The notes under the pieces: model-generated
Told to the model about the DNA's origin: nothing
What the model saw: the letters and a program-made list of their open reading frames with translations, nothing else
The model's database searches: none
Program-made: the position numbers and the translations under genes
DNA from: Pseudomonas grimontii
GTDB taxonomy: Bacteria; Pseudomonadota; Gammaproteobacteria; Pseudomonadales; Pseudomonadaceae
Reading direction: 5' to 3'
Length of the DNA: 64,000 nucleotides
NCBI RefSeq assembly: GCF_007858185.1
Contig: NZ_VFES01000002.1
Span: 372,001 to 436,000, forward strand
In this document: positions 49,684 to 58,517 of the stretch, in pieces
Layout of the letters: the number at the start of each line of letters is the position of its first letter
How positions within the stretch are numbered: the stretch's first letter is position 1

Positions 49684-49754
49684 CATCGGGAGCAAGCCCC
49701 CTCCCACACGTGGAATGCATTTCAAATGTGGGAGGGGGCTTGCTCCCGATAGCG
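49684..49754. repeat. REP pair (inverted)
   Basis: CATCGGGAGCAAGCCCCCTC plus CCACA facing TGTGGGAGGGGGCTTGCTCC plus CGATAGC, between the LysR gene (stop at 49767) and the start region of pncB. Confidence 0.92.
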
Positions 49755-49766
49755 GTATTCCATGCA

Positions 49767-50657
49767 CTAAAGAACCTGCTCCATCATCCACTTCACAAAC
49801 TCCCGCACCTTGGGCACTTCCGCCGAATGCTCCGGATAGGCCAGGTAATACGCGTCCTGGCTCGGCATCGCATGCTGCCAGGGGATCACCAGCTTGCCAT
49901 CGGCCAGTTCCTCTTCCACCAGGAAGCGCGGCAGCAGCGCCACGCCACACCCCACCTGCGCCGCACGAATGCACATATAAAAGGTGTCGAAACGCGGGCC
50001 GTGGTAGCTGTGCTCGGTGTGATACCCCTGATCGGCAAACCAGTCGTGCCAGCCCTGGGGGCGCGAGGCGTTTTGCAGTAGCACCAGGTCGCTCAGTTGC
50101 GTGGGATCGGTGAACGGCTGCGCCGGCAGGCTTTCCGGGGCGCATACCGGCACCAGCTCTTCGCTGAACAGCTTCAGGCTCTCGGTGCCGGGGCGCGAGC
50201 CCTGGCCGAAGTAGAAGGCCATGTCGGCCTTGCCTTGCAGCAGTTCGTCCGGCTCCTGTTCGTTGCACAGGTCCAAGTGGATCTGCGGGTGGCGCAGGCG
50301 CCAGCCCTTGAGGCGTGGCACCAGCCAGCGCGCGCCAAACGTGTAGGGCGTGGACACGCGCAACACTTCTGTCTCGCCGCCGTAGGAGCGCAGGTAGTGG
50401 GTCGACATCTCCACCTGCGTGAGGATCTTACGCACTTCCACCAGGTACAGGTCGCCCGCCGGTGTCATCTGTAAACGGCGGCGTACGCGGCGGAACAGCA
50501 GGTGCTGGAGCAGTTCTTCCAGCTGCGCGACCTGTTTGCTCACGGCGCTTTGCGTGAGGTTCAGCTCCTCGGCGGCGCGGGTGAAGCTCAGGTGGCGGGT
50601 GGCGGCCTCGAAACACTGCAAGGCGGTGATCGAGGGCAAATGTCTTTTGTTCAGCAC
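49767..50657 (-). CDS. LysR family transcriptional regulator
   Basis: A 296-residue regulator of the GcvA-like LysR branch. The N-terminal winged helix-turn-helix (PSITALQCFEAATRHLSFTR, LNLTQSAVSKQVAQLEELL) is followed by the substrate-binding domain (RVSTPYTFGARWLVPRLKGW, GCGVALLPRFLVEEELADGK). It is divergent from amaB across 153 bp, so regulation of amaB and of the pipecolate genes is a reasonable inference; the same neighbour is found in other Pseudomonas. Confidence 0.9.
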   Translation of the reverse strand: MLNKRHLPSITALQCFEAATRHLSFTRAAEELNLTQSAVSKQVAQLEELLQHLLFRRVRRRLQMTPAGDLYLVEVRKILTQVEMSTHYLRSYGGETEVLRVSTPYTFGARWLVPRLKGWRLRHPQIHLDLCNEQEPDELLQGKADMAFYFGQGSRPGTESLKLFSEELVPVCAPESLPAQPFTDPTQLSDLVLLQNASRPQGWHDWFADQGYHTEHSYHGPRFDTFYMCIRAAQVGCGVALLPRFLVEEELADGKLVIPWQHAMPSQDAYYLAYPEHSAEVPKVREFVKWMMEQVL

Positions 50658-50810
50658 GGCACGCCTCTTTTTATTCTTTGCATGAATAAACGGAATGATA
50701 TCTCGCCTAATCGTCGTTTGTTGGCAAGTCTTGGGCCAGCTACAAATAAGGCCTGGATCGCCGTGCGTGACACGGTGCGATTTTTTGTTTGCAGATTGAA
50801 GGAGTGACCC

Positions 50811-52301
50811 ATGGTTGCCGCATTGCTTGATCGTCTCGGGGTAAACCCTGCGCTATACCAGGCGGGTAAACAACCCGTGCATTCGCCGATTGATGGCAGC
50901 CGTATCGGCAGTGTGCACTGGGAGGGTGCCGCCGAGGTGGAGCAACAGGTCAGTCGCGCCGAGCATGCATTCGAGGCTTGGCGCAAAGTGCCGGCACCGC
51001 GTCGCGGCGAGTTGGTGCGCCAGTTGGGTGATGTACTGCGCGAATACAAGGCTGATCTGGGCGAGCTGGTGTCCTGGGAAGCCGGCAAGATCACCCAGGA
51101 AGGCTTGGGTGAAGTGCAGGAAATGATCGACATCTGCGACTTCGCCGTCGGCCTGTCCCGCCAGCTGTACGGCTTGACCATCGCCTCCGAGCGTCCGGGC
51201 CACCATATGCGTGAAACCTGGCACCCGCTGGGCGTGGTCGGGGTGATCAGCGCCTTTAACTTCCCGGTGGCTGTGTGGGCGTGGAACACCACCCTGGCCC
51301 TGGTGTGCGGTAACGCGGTGATCTGGAAACCGTCGGAAAAGACCCCACTCACGGCCCTGGCCTGCCAGGCGCTGTTCGAGCGCGTGCTGAAGAAATTCGA
51401 CGGCGCCCCCGAGTACCTGAGCCAGGTGATCATCGGCGGCCGCGATGCCGGCGCTGCGCTGGTGGATGACCCACGCGTGGCGCTGATCAGCGCCACCGGC
51501 AGCACCCGCATGGGCCGCGAAGTAGCGCCGAAAGTTGCCGCGCGTTTCGCCCGCAGCATCCTCGAACTGGGCGGCAACAACGCGATGATCCTCGGCCCGA
51601 GCGCCGATCTGGACATGGCCGTACGCGCCATCCTGTTCAGCGCCGTCGGCACCGCCGGCCAGCGCTGCACCACCCTGCGCAGGCTGATTGCCCACGAGTC
51701 GGTCAAGGAAGAAATCGTCACCCGCCTCAAGGCCGCCTATTCCAAAGTGCGCATCGGCCACCCGCTGGAAGGCAACCTGATCGGCCCGCTGATCGACAAG
51801 CAGGGCTTCGACAACATGCAGGACGCCCTGGAGCAGGCCTTGAGCGAAGGCGGCAAAGTGTTCGGCGGCAAGCGCCAGCTGGAAGACAAGTTCCCCAACG
51901 CCTACTACGTGTCGCCGGCCATTGTCGAAATGCCTGAGCAGAGCGATGTGGTGTGCACCGAAACCTTCGCACCGATTCTGTATGTCGTCGGCTACAAGGA
52001 CTTCGCCGAAGCCCTGCGCCTGAACAACGCCGTGCCCCAAGGCCTGTCCTCGTGCATCTTCACCACTGATGTGCGTGAAGCCGAGCAGTTCATGTCGGCG
52101 GTGGGCAGTGATTGCGGGATCGCCAACGTCAACATCGGCCCGAGCGGCGCGGAGATTGGCGGCGCGTTTGGCGGTGAGAAAGAGACCGGTGGCGGTCGTG
52201 AGTCGGGTTCGGATGCATGGCGCGGGTATATGCGCCGCCAGACCAACACCGTGAATTACTCGCTGGAGTTGCCATTGGCCCAGGGCATTACCTTCGACTG
52301 A
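50811..52301 (+). CDS. amaB: Delta1-piperideine-6-carboxylate dehydrogenase (aldehyde dehydrogenase)
   Basis: Oxidizes piperideine-6-carboxylate / 2-aminoadipate semialdehyde to 2-aminoadipate in lysine degradation via pipecolate. The 496-residue product is of the antiquitin (ALDH7) type, with GVVGVISAFNFPVAVWAWN, catalytic glutamate in ILELGGNNAMI and catalytic cysteine in GTAGQRCTTLRRL. The gene order LysR - amaB - amaA supports the assignment. AAGGAG precedes the ATG. A REP pair separates it from amaA. Confidence 0.9.
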   Translation: MVAALLDRLGVNPALYQAGKQPVHSPIDGSRIGSVHWEGAAEVEQQVSRAEHAFEAWRKVPAPRRGELVRQLGDVLREYKADLGELVSWEAGKITQEGLGEVQEMIDICDFAVGLSRQLYGLTIASERPGHHMRETWHPLGVVGVISAFNFPVAVWAWNTTLALVCGNAVIWKPSEKTPLTALACQALFERVLKKFDGAPEYLSQVIIGGRDAGAALVDDPRVALISATGSTRMGREVAPKVAARFARSILELGGNNAMILGPSADLDMAVRAILFSAVGTAGQRCTTLRRLIAHESVKEEIVTRLKAAYSKVRIGHPLEGNLIGPLIDKQGFDNMQDALEQALSEGGKVFGGKRQLEDKFPNAYYVSPAIVEMPEQSDVVCTETFAPILYVVGYKDFAEALRLNNAVPQGLSSCIFTTDVREAEQFMSAVGSDCGIANVNIGPSGAEIGGAFGGEKETGGGRESGSDAWRGYMRRQTNTVNYSLELPLAQGITFD

Positions 52302-52327
52302 TTTCCTGTCGAAACACCATTAAACCT

Positions 52328-52414
52328 GTGGGAGGGGGCTTGCTCCCGATAGCGATGTGTCAGTTAACACATTTGAACCTGATTCACCGCTATCGGGAGC
52401 AAGCCCCCTCCCAC
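52328..52414. repeat. REP pair (inverted)
   Basis: GTGGGAGGGGGCTTGCTCCC plus GATAGCG facing CGCTATCGGGAGCAAGCCCC plus CTCCCAC, with a 40-base spacer, in the 170 bp between amaB and amaA. Confidence 0.93.
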
Positions 52415-52471
52415 AGATGACCTCTTTGCTGTTCGGAACAGATGTTTGTTGGGTCTCACCGGAGTCTGGCA

Positions 52472-53755
52472 ATGGCACTACGCGAAACATGTTTGTGGGA
52501 ACACCTCACCCCTGGCCGGCCCGATCGCGCCGCGCTCAAGGGCGAGGTCAAGGTGGATGTGTGCGTGATCGGCGCCGGCATCACCGGATTGTCGGCCGCC
52601 ATTCATTTGCTGGAACAGGGTAAAAGCGTTGCCGTGCTGGAGGCCCATCGCACCGGCCACGGTGGTTCGGGGCGCAACGTCGGGTTGGTGAATGCCGGCC
52701 TGTGGATCCCCCCGGACGAGATCGAAGCCGGTTTCGGCGAAGCGGTGGGCAGCCAGCTCAACCGCATGCTCGGCGCGGCACCGTCGCTGGTGTTCAGCCT
52801 GATCGACAAATACAACATCGATTGCCAATTACGCCGCGAGGGCACCCTGCACATGGCGCATAACGCCCGTGGCGAGGCGGATTTGCGCAGTCGTGAAGAA
52901 CAGTGGAAGCGCCGCGGCGCGCCGGTGCAATTGCTCACCGGCCAAGCCTGCGAGCACGCCACCGGCACGAAGAAAATCGCCGCCGCCTTGCTGGATCGGC
53001 GTGCCGGCACCTTGAACCCGATGGCCTACACCAGTGGCCTGGCGAATGCCGCCGTAGGCCTTGGTGGGCAGTTGTTCGACCATTCCCCGGTCACCCGGCT
53101 TGAACGCCAGGGGTCACACTGGTCGGTACAGTCCGCCCAGGGCGCTGTGCAGGCTGCACAGGTGGTGATCGCCTCCAATGCCTACACCGAAGGTGAGTGG
53201 ACCGAGCTGCGGCGCAATTTTTTCCCCGGCTACTACTACCAGGTCGCCTCCGCGCCGCTGGCCGACGCCGCCGCCGAGCAGATTCTGCCCGGCGGCCAAG
53301 GCTCATGGGACACACGCCAAGTGTTGAGCAGCATCCGCCGCGATGCCGATGGCCGCCTGCTGCTCGGCAGCCTGGGCAACGGCAACCAGAAACCGGCGTG
53401 GTTCCTCAAGGCGTGGGCTGATCGGGTGCAGCAGCACTACTTCCCGTACCTCAAGTCGGTGCAATGGGAGTTCACCTGGACCGGCTGCATCGCCTTCACC
53501 CCCGATCACCTGATGCGCCTGTTCGAGCCAGCCCCCGGCCTGGTGGCGGTAACCGGCTATAACGGGCGTGGCGTGACCACCGGCAGCGTGGTCGGCAAGG
53601 CGTTTGCCGACTATTTGTGTCACCAGAATCCCCAGGCGTTGCCGATTCCGTTTGCACCCATGCAACCGCTGGCGGGGGTTGGGCTGCGCAGTTGCCTGTA
53701 TGAAGCCGGATTTTCGCTCTATCACGCCGGGCAATGCCTGAGGATCGTGATCTGA
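52472..53755 (+). CDS. amaA: L-pipecolate oxidase (FAD-dependent)
   Basis: Oxidizes L-pipecolate to piperideine-6-carboxylate, the substrate of AmaB. The 427-residue protein belongs to the DAO/glycine oxidase-like FAD family, with the dinucleotide-binding motif VDVCVIGAGITGLSAAIHLL near residue 30 and GHGGSGRNVGLVNAGLW, and the C-terminal GYNGRGVTTGSVVGKAFADY. The start after GGAGTCTGG (ATG at 52472) is chosen; an in-frame ATG ten codons upstream is less likely. Assignment rests on family plus the adjacency to amaB. Confidence 0.85.
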   Translation: MALRETCLWEHLTPGRPDRAALKGEVKVDVCVIGAGITGLSAAIHLLEQGKSVAVLEAHRTGHGGSGRNVGLVNAGLWIPPDEIEAGFGEAVGSQLNRMLGAAPSLVFSLIDKYNIDCQLRREGTLHMAHNARGEADLRSREEQWKRRGAPVQLLTGQACEHATGTKKIAAALLDRRAGTLNPMAYTSGLANAAVGLGGQLFDHSPVTRLERQGSHWSVQSAQGAVQAAQVVIASNAYTEGEWTELRRNFFPGYYYQVASAPLADAAAEQILPGGQGSWDTRQVLSSIRRDADGRLLLGSLGNGNQKPAWFLKAWADRVQQHYFPYLKSVQWEFTWTGCIAFTPDHLMRLFEPAPGLVAVTGYNGRGVTTGSVVGKAFADYLCHQNPQALPIPFAPMQPLAGVGLRSCLYEAGFSLYHAGQCLRIVI

Positions 53756-53897
53756 TCAGCGAAATACCGCTCAGAAGCCTGCATTTTCTTCGCCGGCTAC
53801 TAATCTGTATTGGTGCAGGTCGTAGCAGTCGCGCACTGTAAATGTGCAGTTCCGTTACGCAGTCTGTTACAGCTGTAGGAACTATCGTTTATTGCTT

Positions 53898-53973
53898 TGG
53901 TTGCAGGTGCGACCCGCCAGGGTTGTACTTTTTTGGTCCGTGGGTTGCACCTATTGATGCCAGGGGGTTGCAC
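53898..53973 (+). promoter_or_regulatory. Four phased direct repeats upstream of braC
   Basis: GGTTGCAG (53899), GGGTTGTAC (53920), GGGTTGCAC (53942) and GGGTTGCAC (53965) lie on the same face of the helix at 22, 22 and 23 bp steps, ending about 73 bp before the GG of the sigma-54 promoter. This is the position and phasing expected of an enhancer-binding activator site. Confidence 0.6.
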
Positions 53974-54043
53974 GTCCTGGCGAGCGGAGTCGAAAGGCCT
54001 GTAATAACAATGACACCGTGTCTTTTTGAAGAATAAAAACGTA

Positions 54044-54060
54044 CTGGCACGACGCTTGCT
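54044..54060 (+). promoter_or_regulatory. Sigma-54 promoter of the bra operon
   Basis: CTGGCACGACGCTTGCT matches the consensus YTGGCACG-N4-TTGCW at every defined position, with GG (54046-54047) and GC (54058-54059) ten bases apart. It predicts transcription starting about 54071, 59 bases before braC. Confidence 0.85.
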
Positions 54061-54129
54061 CTGAGCTTTCAGTGAAAGGTTTGAATGCAAGTTGTCGTGC
54101 CAAAAATCAAAAATATCGGAGCACCACTC

Positions 54130-55266
54130 ATGTCCCAGACGTTTTACAAGAAAGGTTTTCTGGCCCTCGCCGTTGCAACGGCGCTGGGTGTTTCTACGTT
54201 TGTTCAAGCTGATGTGAAGATTGGCGTAGCGGGGCCCATGACGGGCGCCAACGCCTCTTTCGGTGAGCAGTACATGAAGGGTGCCCAGGCGGCAGCCGAG
54301 GTGATCAACAAGGCCGGCGGGATTAACGGCGAGAAAGTCGTACTGGTGGCCGGCGACGACGCCTGCGAACCCAAGCAGGCCGTGGCCGTGGCCAACCGCT
54401 TGGCGGATCAGGACAAAGTGATCGGCGTGGTCGGGCACTTCTGCTCGTCGAACACCATCCCGGCCTCCGAGGTCTATGACGAAGCGGGCATTATCGCGAT
54501 CACCCCAGGCTCCACTAACCCAGCAGTGACCGAGCGTGGCCTGGGCGCCATGTTCCGTATGTGCGGCCGTGACGACCAGCAAGGCATCGTCGCCGGCGAT
54601 TACATCGTCGACGTGCTCAAGGGCAAGAAAGTCGCCGTCATCAACGACAAGGACACCTACGGCAAAGGCCTGGCCGACGCCACCTCCGCCCAGTTGACCA
54701 AGCGCGGCGTCAAGCCGGTGCTGGAAGAAGGCCTGACCCGTGGCGAGAAAGACTTCAGCGCCTTGGTCACCAAAATCCGCTCCCTGGGCGCCGACGTGGT
54801 CTACTTCGGCGGCCTGCACCCGGAAGCCGGTCCGCTGGTTCGCCAGATTCGTGAAGCTGGTCTCAAAGACGTGAAGTTCATGTCCGATGACGGCGTGGTG
54901 ACCGATGAACTGGTGGCCACCGCTGGCGGCGCGCAATACGTCGACGGCGTGTATATGACCTTCGGCGCCGACCCACGCCTGCTGCCAGACAGCAAGGCCG
55001 TAGTGGAGGAGTTCCGCAAGGCCGGCTATGAACCAGAAGGCTACACCCTGTACGCCTACGCCTCGCTGCAGGCCCTGGCCGCCGGCTTCAACGGCGCCAA
55101 GTCCAACAAGGGCGAAGACGCAGCCAAATGGCTGAAAGCGCACCCGGTCAAAACCGTGATGGGCGAGAAGACCTGGGACGCGAAAGGCGACCTGAAAGTC
55201 TCCGACTACGTGGTTTACCAGTGGGATAAAGACGGCAAATACCACCAGTTGGAAAAGCAGAAGTAA
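54130..55266 (+). CDS. braC: Branched-chain amino acid ABC transporter binding protein
   Basis: Periplasmic receptor for leucine, isoleucine, valine (and often alanine or threonine) in the LIV-I type transporter. The 378-residue precursor has a signal peptide (MSQTFYKKGFLALAVATALG) ending near FVQADVKIG, and the type I binding-protein motifs GPMTGANASFGEQYMKGAQA, VVGHFCSSNTIPASEVYDE, VAVINDKDTYGKGLAD and YFGGLHPEAGPLVRQIRE. GGAGCACC lies before the ATG. It is preceded by a sigma-54 promoter and followed by a REP pair and braDEFG. Confidence 0.95.
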   Translation: MSQTFYKKGFLALAVATALGVSTFVQADVKIGVAGPMTGANASFGEQYMKGAQAAAEVINKAGGINGEKVVLVAGDDACEPKQAVAVANRLADQDKVIGVVGHFCSSNTIPASEVYDEAGIIAITPGSTNPAVTERGLGAMFRMCGRDDQQGIVAGDYIVDVLKGKKVAVINDKDTYGKGLADATSAQLTKRGVKPVLEEGLTRGEKDFSALVTKIRSLGADVVYFGGLHPEAGPLVRQIREAGLKDVKFMSDDGVVTDELVATAGGAQYVDGVYMTFGADPRLLPDSKAVVEEFRKAGYEPEGYTLYAYASLQALAAGFNGAKSNKGEDAAKWLKAHPVKTVMGEKTWDAKGDLKVSDYVVYQWDKDGKYHQLEKQK

Positions 55267-55271
55267 TCCAT

Positions 55272-55357
55272 GTGGGAGGGGGCTTGCTCCCGATGCGGTG
55301 CGTCAGATGAACAATTGTTGACTGACACACCGCTATCGGGGGCAAGCCCCCTCCCAC
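55272..55357. repeat. REP pair (inverted) between braC and braD
   Basis: GTGGGAGGGGGCTTGCTCCC plus GATGCGG facing CCGCTATCGGGGGCAAGCCC plus CCTCCCAC. In many ABC operons a hairpin after the binding-protein gene protects its message and gives it higher abundance; that role here is inference. Confidence 0.92.
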
Positions 55358-55450
55358 ATTGGGACCCGTGTTGTTATTGAGATCTGTCTTTTCCTCCAGA
55401 AGCGCCGCACACCGACTGGTGTGCAGGTGCTCACCGCGTGAGATTGCGTT

Positions 55451-56365
55451 ATGGATGGTATTTTCCTGCAGCAACTGGTCAACGGCCTGACCCTCGGGTC
55501 GGTCTATGGCCTGATCGCCATCGGCTACACAATGGTCTATGGCATCATTGGCATGATCAACTTCGCCCACGGCGAGGTTTATATGATTTCCGCTTACCTC
55601 GCGGCGATCAGTCTGGCACTGCTGGCTTACTTCGGCATCGAATCCTTCCCGCTGCTCATTCTCGGCACCCTGATCTTCACCGTGGTCGTCACCGGCGTGT
55701 ACGGTTGGGTTATCGAACGGGTCGCCTACAAACCGCTGCGCAACTCCACCCGACTGGCTCCGCTGATCAGCGCCATCGGGATTTCCCTGATCCTGCAGAA
55801 CTACGCGCAGATCGCCCAGGGCGCGAAACAACAAGGCATTCCAACCCTGCTGGCCGGCGCCTGGCGCGTCGATATCGGCAGTGGGTTCGTCCAGCTCACG
55901 TACACCAAGATCTTCATCCTCGTGGCGGCGTTTGCCGGCATGGCGTTGCTCACCTACATCATCAAGTACACCAAGCTCGGCCGCATGTGCCGCGCCACCC
56001 AGCAAGACCGCAAGATGGCCTCGATCCTGGGGATCAACACCGACCGCGTCATCTCCTACGTGTTTGTCATCGGTGCCGCCATGGCGGCCCTGGCCGGCGT
56101 GCTGATTACCCTCAACTACGGCACGTTCGACTTCTACGCCGGCTTCATCATCGGCATCAAGGCGTTTACCGCAGCGGTGCTCGGCGGCATCGGTTCCCTG
56201 CCTGGGGCGATGCTGGGCGGGATCATCCTGGGTATTTCCGAGTCGTTGTTCTCGGGGTTGATCAACTCTGACTACAAAGACGTGTTCAGTTTCTCCCTGC
56301 TGGTGGTGATTCTGATTTTCCGTCCTCAGGGCCTGCTTGGTCGCCCACTTGTGGCGAAGGTGTAA
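55451..56365 (+). CDS. braD: Branched-chain amino acid ABC transporter permease BraD (LivH)
   Basis: Inner membrane permease of the LIV-I transporter. The 304-residue protein shows the LivH signature LVNGLTLGSVYGLIAIGYTM and MVYGIIGMINFAHGEVYM, with about eight helices and the cytoplasmic ATPase-contact loop around KYTKLGRMCRATQQDRKMAS. braE starts three bases after its stop. Confidence 0.96.
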   Translation: MDGIFLQQLVNGLTLGSVYGLIAIGYTMVYGIIGMINFAHGEVYMISAYLAAISLALLAYFGIESFPLLILGTLIFTVVVTGVYGWVIERVAYKPLRNSTRLAPLISAIGISLILQNYAQIAQGAKQQGIPTLLAGAWRVDIGSGFVQLTYTKIFILVAAFAGMALLTYIIKYTKLGRMCRATQQDRKMASILGINTDRVISYVFVIGAAMAALAGVLITLNYGTFDFYAGFIIGIKAFTAAVLGGIGSLPGAMLGGIILGISESLFSGLINSDYKDVFSFSLLVVILIFRPQGLLGRPLVAKV

Positions 56366-56367
56366 AC

Positions 56368-57645
56368 ATGTCTGCTGCCAAACCCATCGATATCAAGAAA
56401 AGTGTGGTCGATACGGTCCTCGCCGGCCTTATTTCGCTGATCGTGTTCGGTCCGATCGTCGGCGTAGTCCTTGACGGCTACAGCTTCAACCTGGAGCCTG
56501 CGCGCGTCGCCACGTTGGTCGCCATCGTGATGGCCGGGCGCTTTGCCCTCAGCCTGTTCCTGCAAACCCCCAAGGGCCTGAAGATTCTGCAGGGCTTCGA
56601 AAGCAGCGGCTCCGGCGTGCATGTGCTGCCACCGGACTACAAGTCGCGGCTGCGCTGGATCATCCCGGCACTGATCGTGATCGCCATCGTGTTCCCGATC
56701 TTCGCCAACAAGTACCTGCTGACCGTGGTGATCCTCGGGCTGATCTACGTGTTGCTGGGCCTGGGCCTGAACATCGTGGTCGGCCTGGCCGGGCTGCTCG
56801 ACCTGGGTTACGTGGCGTTCTACGCCATCGGTGCCTACGGCCTGGCGCTGGGTTATCAATACCTCGGCCTGGGCTTCTGGAGCGTGTTGCCGCTGGCAGC
56901 CATCGCGGCGGCGCTGGCGGGGTGCATACTCGGCTTCCCGGTACTGCGAATGCACGGTGACTACCTGGCCATCGTGACCCTCGGCTTCGGTGAAATCATT
57001 CGCCTGGTCCTCAATAACTGGCTGTCGTTCACCGGCGGCCCGAACGGTATGCCGGTGCCTTCGCCGACCTTCCTTGGCCTTGAGTTCGGGCGCAAGGCAA
57101 AGGAGGGCGGGATTCCGTTCCACGAGTTCTTCGGCATCGATTACAACCCCAACATCAAGTTCATGTTCATCTACATCGTGCTGTTCCTGGTGGTGCTGGC
57201 CGTGCTGTACATCAAGCACCGCCTGACTCGCATGCCGGTCGGCCGGGCCTGGGAAGCCTTGCGCGAAGATGAGATCGCCTGCCGCTCCATGGGCCTGAAC
57301 CACGTGCTGGTCAAGCTCTCGGCCTTCACTATCGGCGCGTCAACTGCCGGTTTGGCCGGGGTGTTCTTTGCCAGTTATCAAGGCTTCGTCAACCCGTCGT
57401 CGTTCACCTTCTTCGAGTCGGCGCTGATCCTGGCCATCGTGGTGTTGGGCGGCATGGGCTCGACGGTCGGCGTGGTGATCGCGGCGTTTGTATTGACCGT
57501 CGCGCCTGAACTGCTGCGCAGCTTCAGCGAATACCGCGTGCTGCTGTTTGGCGTGTTGATGGTGGTGATGATGATCTGGCGACCGCGCGGCCTGATCCGG
57601 ATCAGCCGTACCGGTGTGACCCCACGTAAAGGAGTGGCGCCATGA
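56368..57645 (+). CDS. braE: Branched-chain amino acid ABC transporter permease BraE (LivM)
   Basis: Second permease subunit, 425 residues. It has an N-terminal extension with extra helices (residues 1-115) as in LivM of Pseudomonas, then LLGLGLNIVVGLAGLLDLGY, GDYLAIVTLGFGEIIRLVLN and the ATPase-contact segment GRAWEALREDEIACRSMGLN. It overlaps braF by four bases. Confidence 0.96.
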   Translation: MSAAKPIDIKKSVVDTVLAGLISLIVFGPIVGVVLDGYSFNLEPARVATLVAIVMAGRFALSLFLQTPKGLKILQGFESSGSGVHVLPPDYKSRLRWIIPALIVIAIVFPIFANKYLLTVVILGLIYVLLGLGLNIVVGLAGLLDLGYVAFYAIGAYGLALGYQYLGLGFWSVLPLAAIAAALAGCILGFPVLRMHGDYLAIVTLGFGEIIRLVLNNWLSFTGGPNGMPVPSPTFLGLEFGRKAKEGGIPFHEFFGIDYNPNIKFMFIYIVLFLVVLAVLYIKHRLTRMPVGRAWEALREDEIACRSMGLNHVLVKLSAFTIGASTAGLAGVFFASYQGFVNPSSFTFFESALILAIVVLGGMGSTVGVVIAAFVLTVAPELLRSFSEYRVLLFGVLMVVMMIWRPRGLIRISRTGVTPRKGVAP

Positions 57646-58517
57646 GCAAGGAAGTCGTCCTCTGCGTAGAACACCTGATGATGCACTTCGGTGGCATCAA
57701 GGCCTTGAGCGATGTGAGCCTCAAGGTCGAACGCAACTCGATCTTCGCCCTGATCGGCCCCAACGGCGCGGGCAAGACCACCGTGTTCAACTGCCTCACC
57801 GGCTTCTACAAAGCCAGCGGCGGCAAGATCGAACTGAACATTCGCGGCAAGCAGACCAACGTGATCCAGCTGCTTGGCGAGCGCTTCAAGGCGATCGACT
57901 TCGTGTCGCCAAAAAGCTTCTTGAGCCGGGTGTACTACAAGATGTTTGGCGGCACCCACCTGGTTAACCGCGCCGGCCTGGCGCGAACTTTCCAGAACAT
58001 TCGCCTGTTCAAGGAAATGTCGGTGCTGGAAAACCTGCTGGTGGCCCAGCACATGTGGGTCAACCGCAACATGCTGGCGGGCATCCTCAACACCAAGGGC
58101 TACCGCAAGGCCGAAAGCGATGCGCTCGACCACGCGTTCTACTGGCTCGAAGTGGTGGACCTGGTGGACTGCGCCAACCGCCTGGCCGGCGAGCTTTCCT
58201 ACGGCCAACAGCGCCGCCTGGAAATCGCCCGCGCCATGTGCACGCGGCCGCAGATCATCTGCCTGGACGAGCCCGCTGCCGGCCTCAATCCCCAGGAAAC
58301 CGAAGCCCTCAGCGCGATGATTCGCCTGTTGCGCGACGAACACGACCTGACGGTGGTGCTGATCGAACACGACATGGGCATGGTGATGAGTATTTCCGAC
58401 CACATTGTGGTGCTGGACCACGGCAACGTGATCGCCGAAGGCGGGCCGGAAGCGATCCGCAACGACCCGAAAGTGATTGCCGCCTACCTGGGCGCGGACG
58501 AAGAGGAGCTGGTATGA
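57642..58517 (+). CDS. braF: Branched-chain amino acid ABC transporter ATPase BraF (LivG)
   Basis: Cytoplasmic ATPase, 291 residues, with Walker A LIGPNGAGKTTVFNCLTGFY, the LivG insertion between Walker A and the signature, the ABC signature LSYGQQRRLEIARAM, Walker B IICLDEPAAGLNP and the switch histidine in VLIEHDMGMVM. Overlaps both neighbours by four bases (ATGA). Confidence 0.97.
   Translation: MSKEVVLCVEHLMMHFGGIKALSDVSLKVERNSIFALIGPNGAGKTTVFNCLTGFYKASGGKIELNIRGKQTNVIQLLGERFKAIDFVSPKSFLSRVYYKMFGGTHLVNRAGLARTFQNIRLFKEMSVLENLLVAQHMWVNRNMLAGILNTKGYRKAESDALDHAFYWLEVVDLVDCANRLAGELSYGQQRRLEIARAMCTRPQIICLDEPAAGLNPQETEALSAMIRLLRDEHDLTVVLIEHDMGMVMSISDHIVVLDHGNVIAEGGPEAIRNDPKVIAAYLGADEEELV

Noticed and set aside
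58055..58513. Upstream extension of the braG reading frame
   Set aside because: It overlaps braF out of frame; the conserved LivF start is the ATG at 58514.
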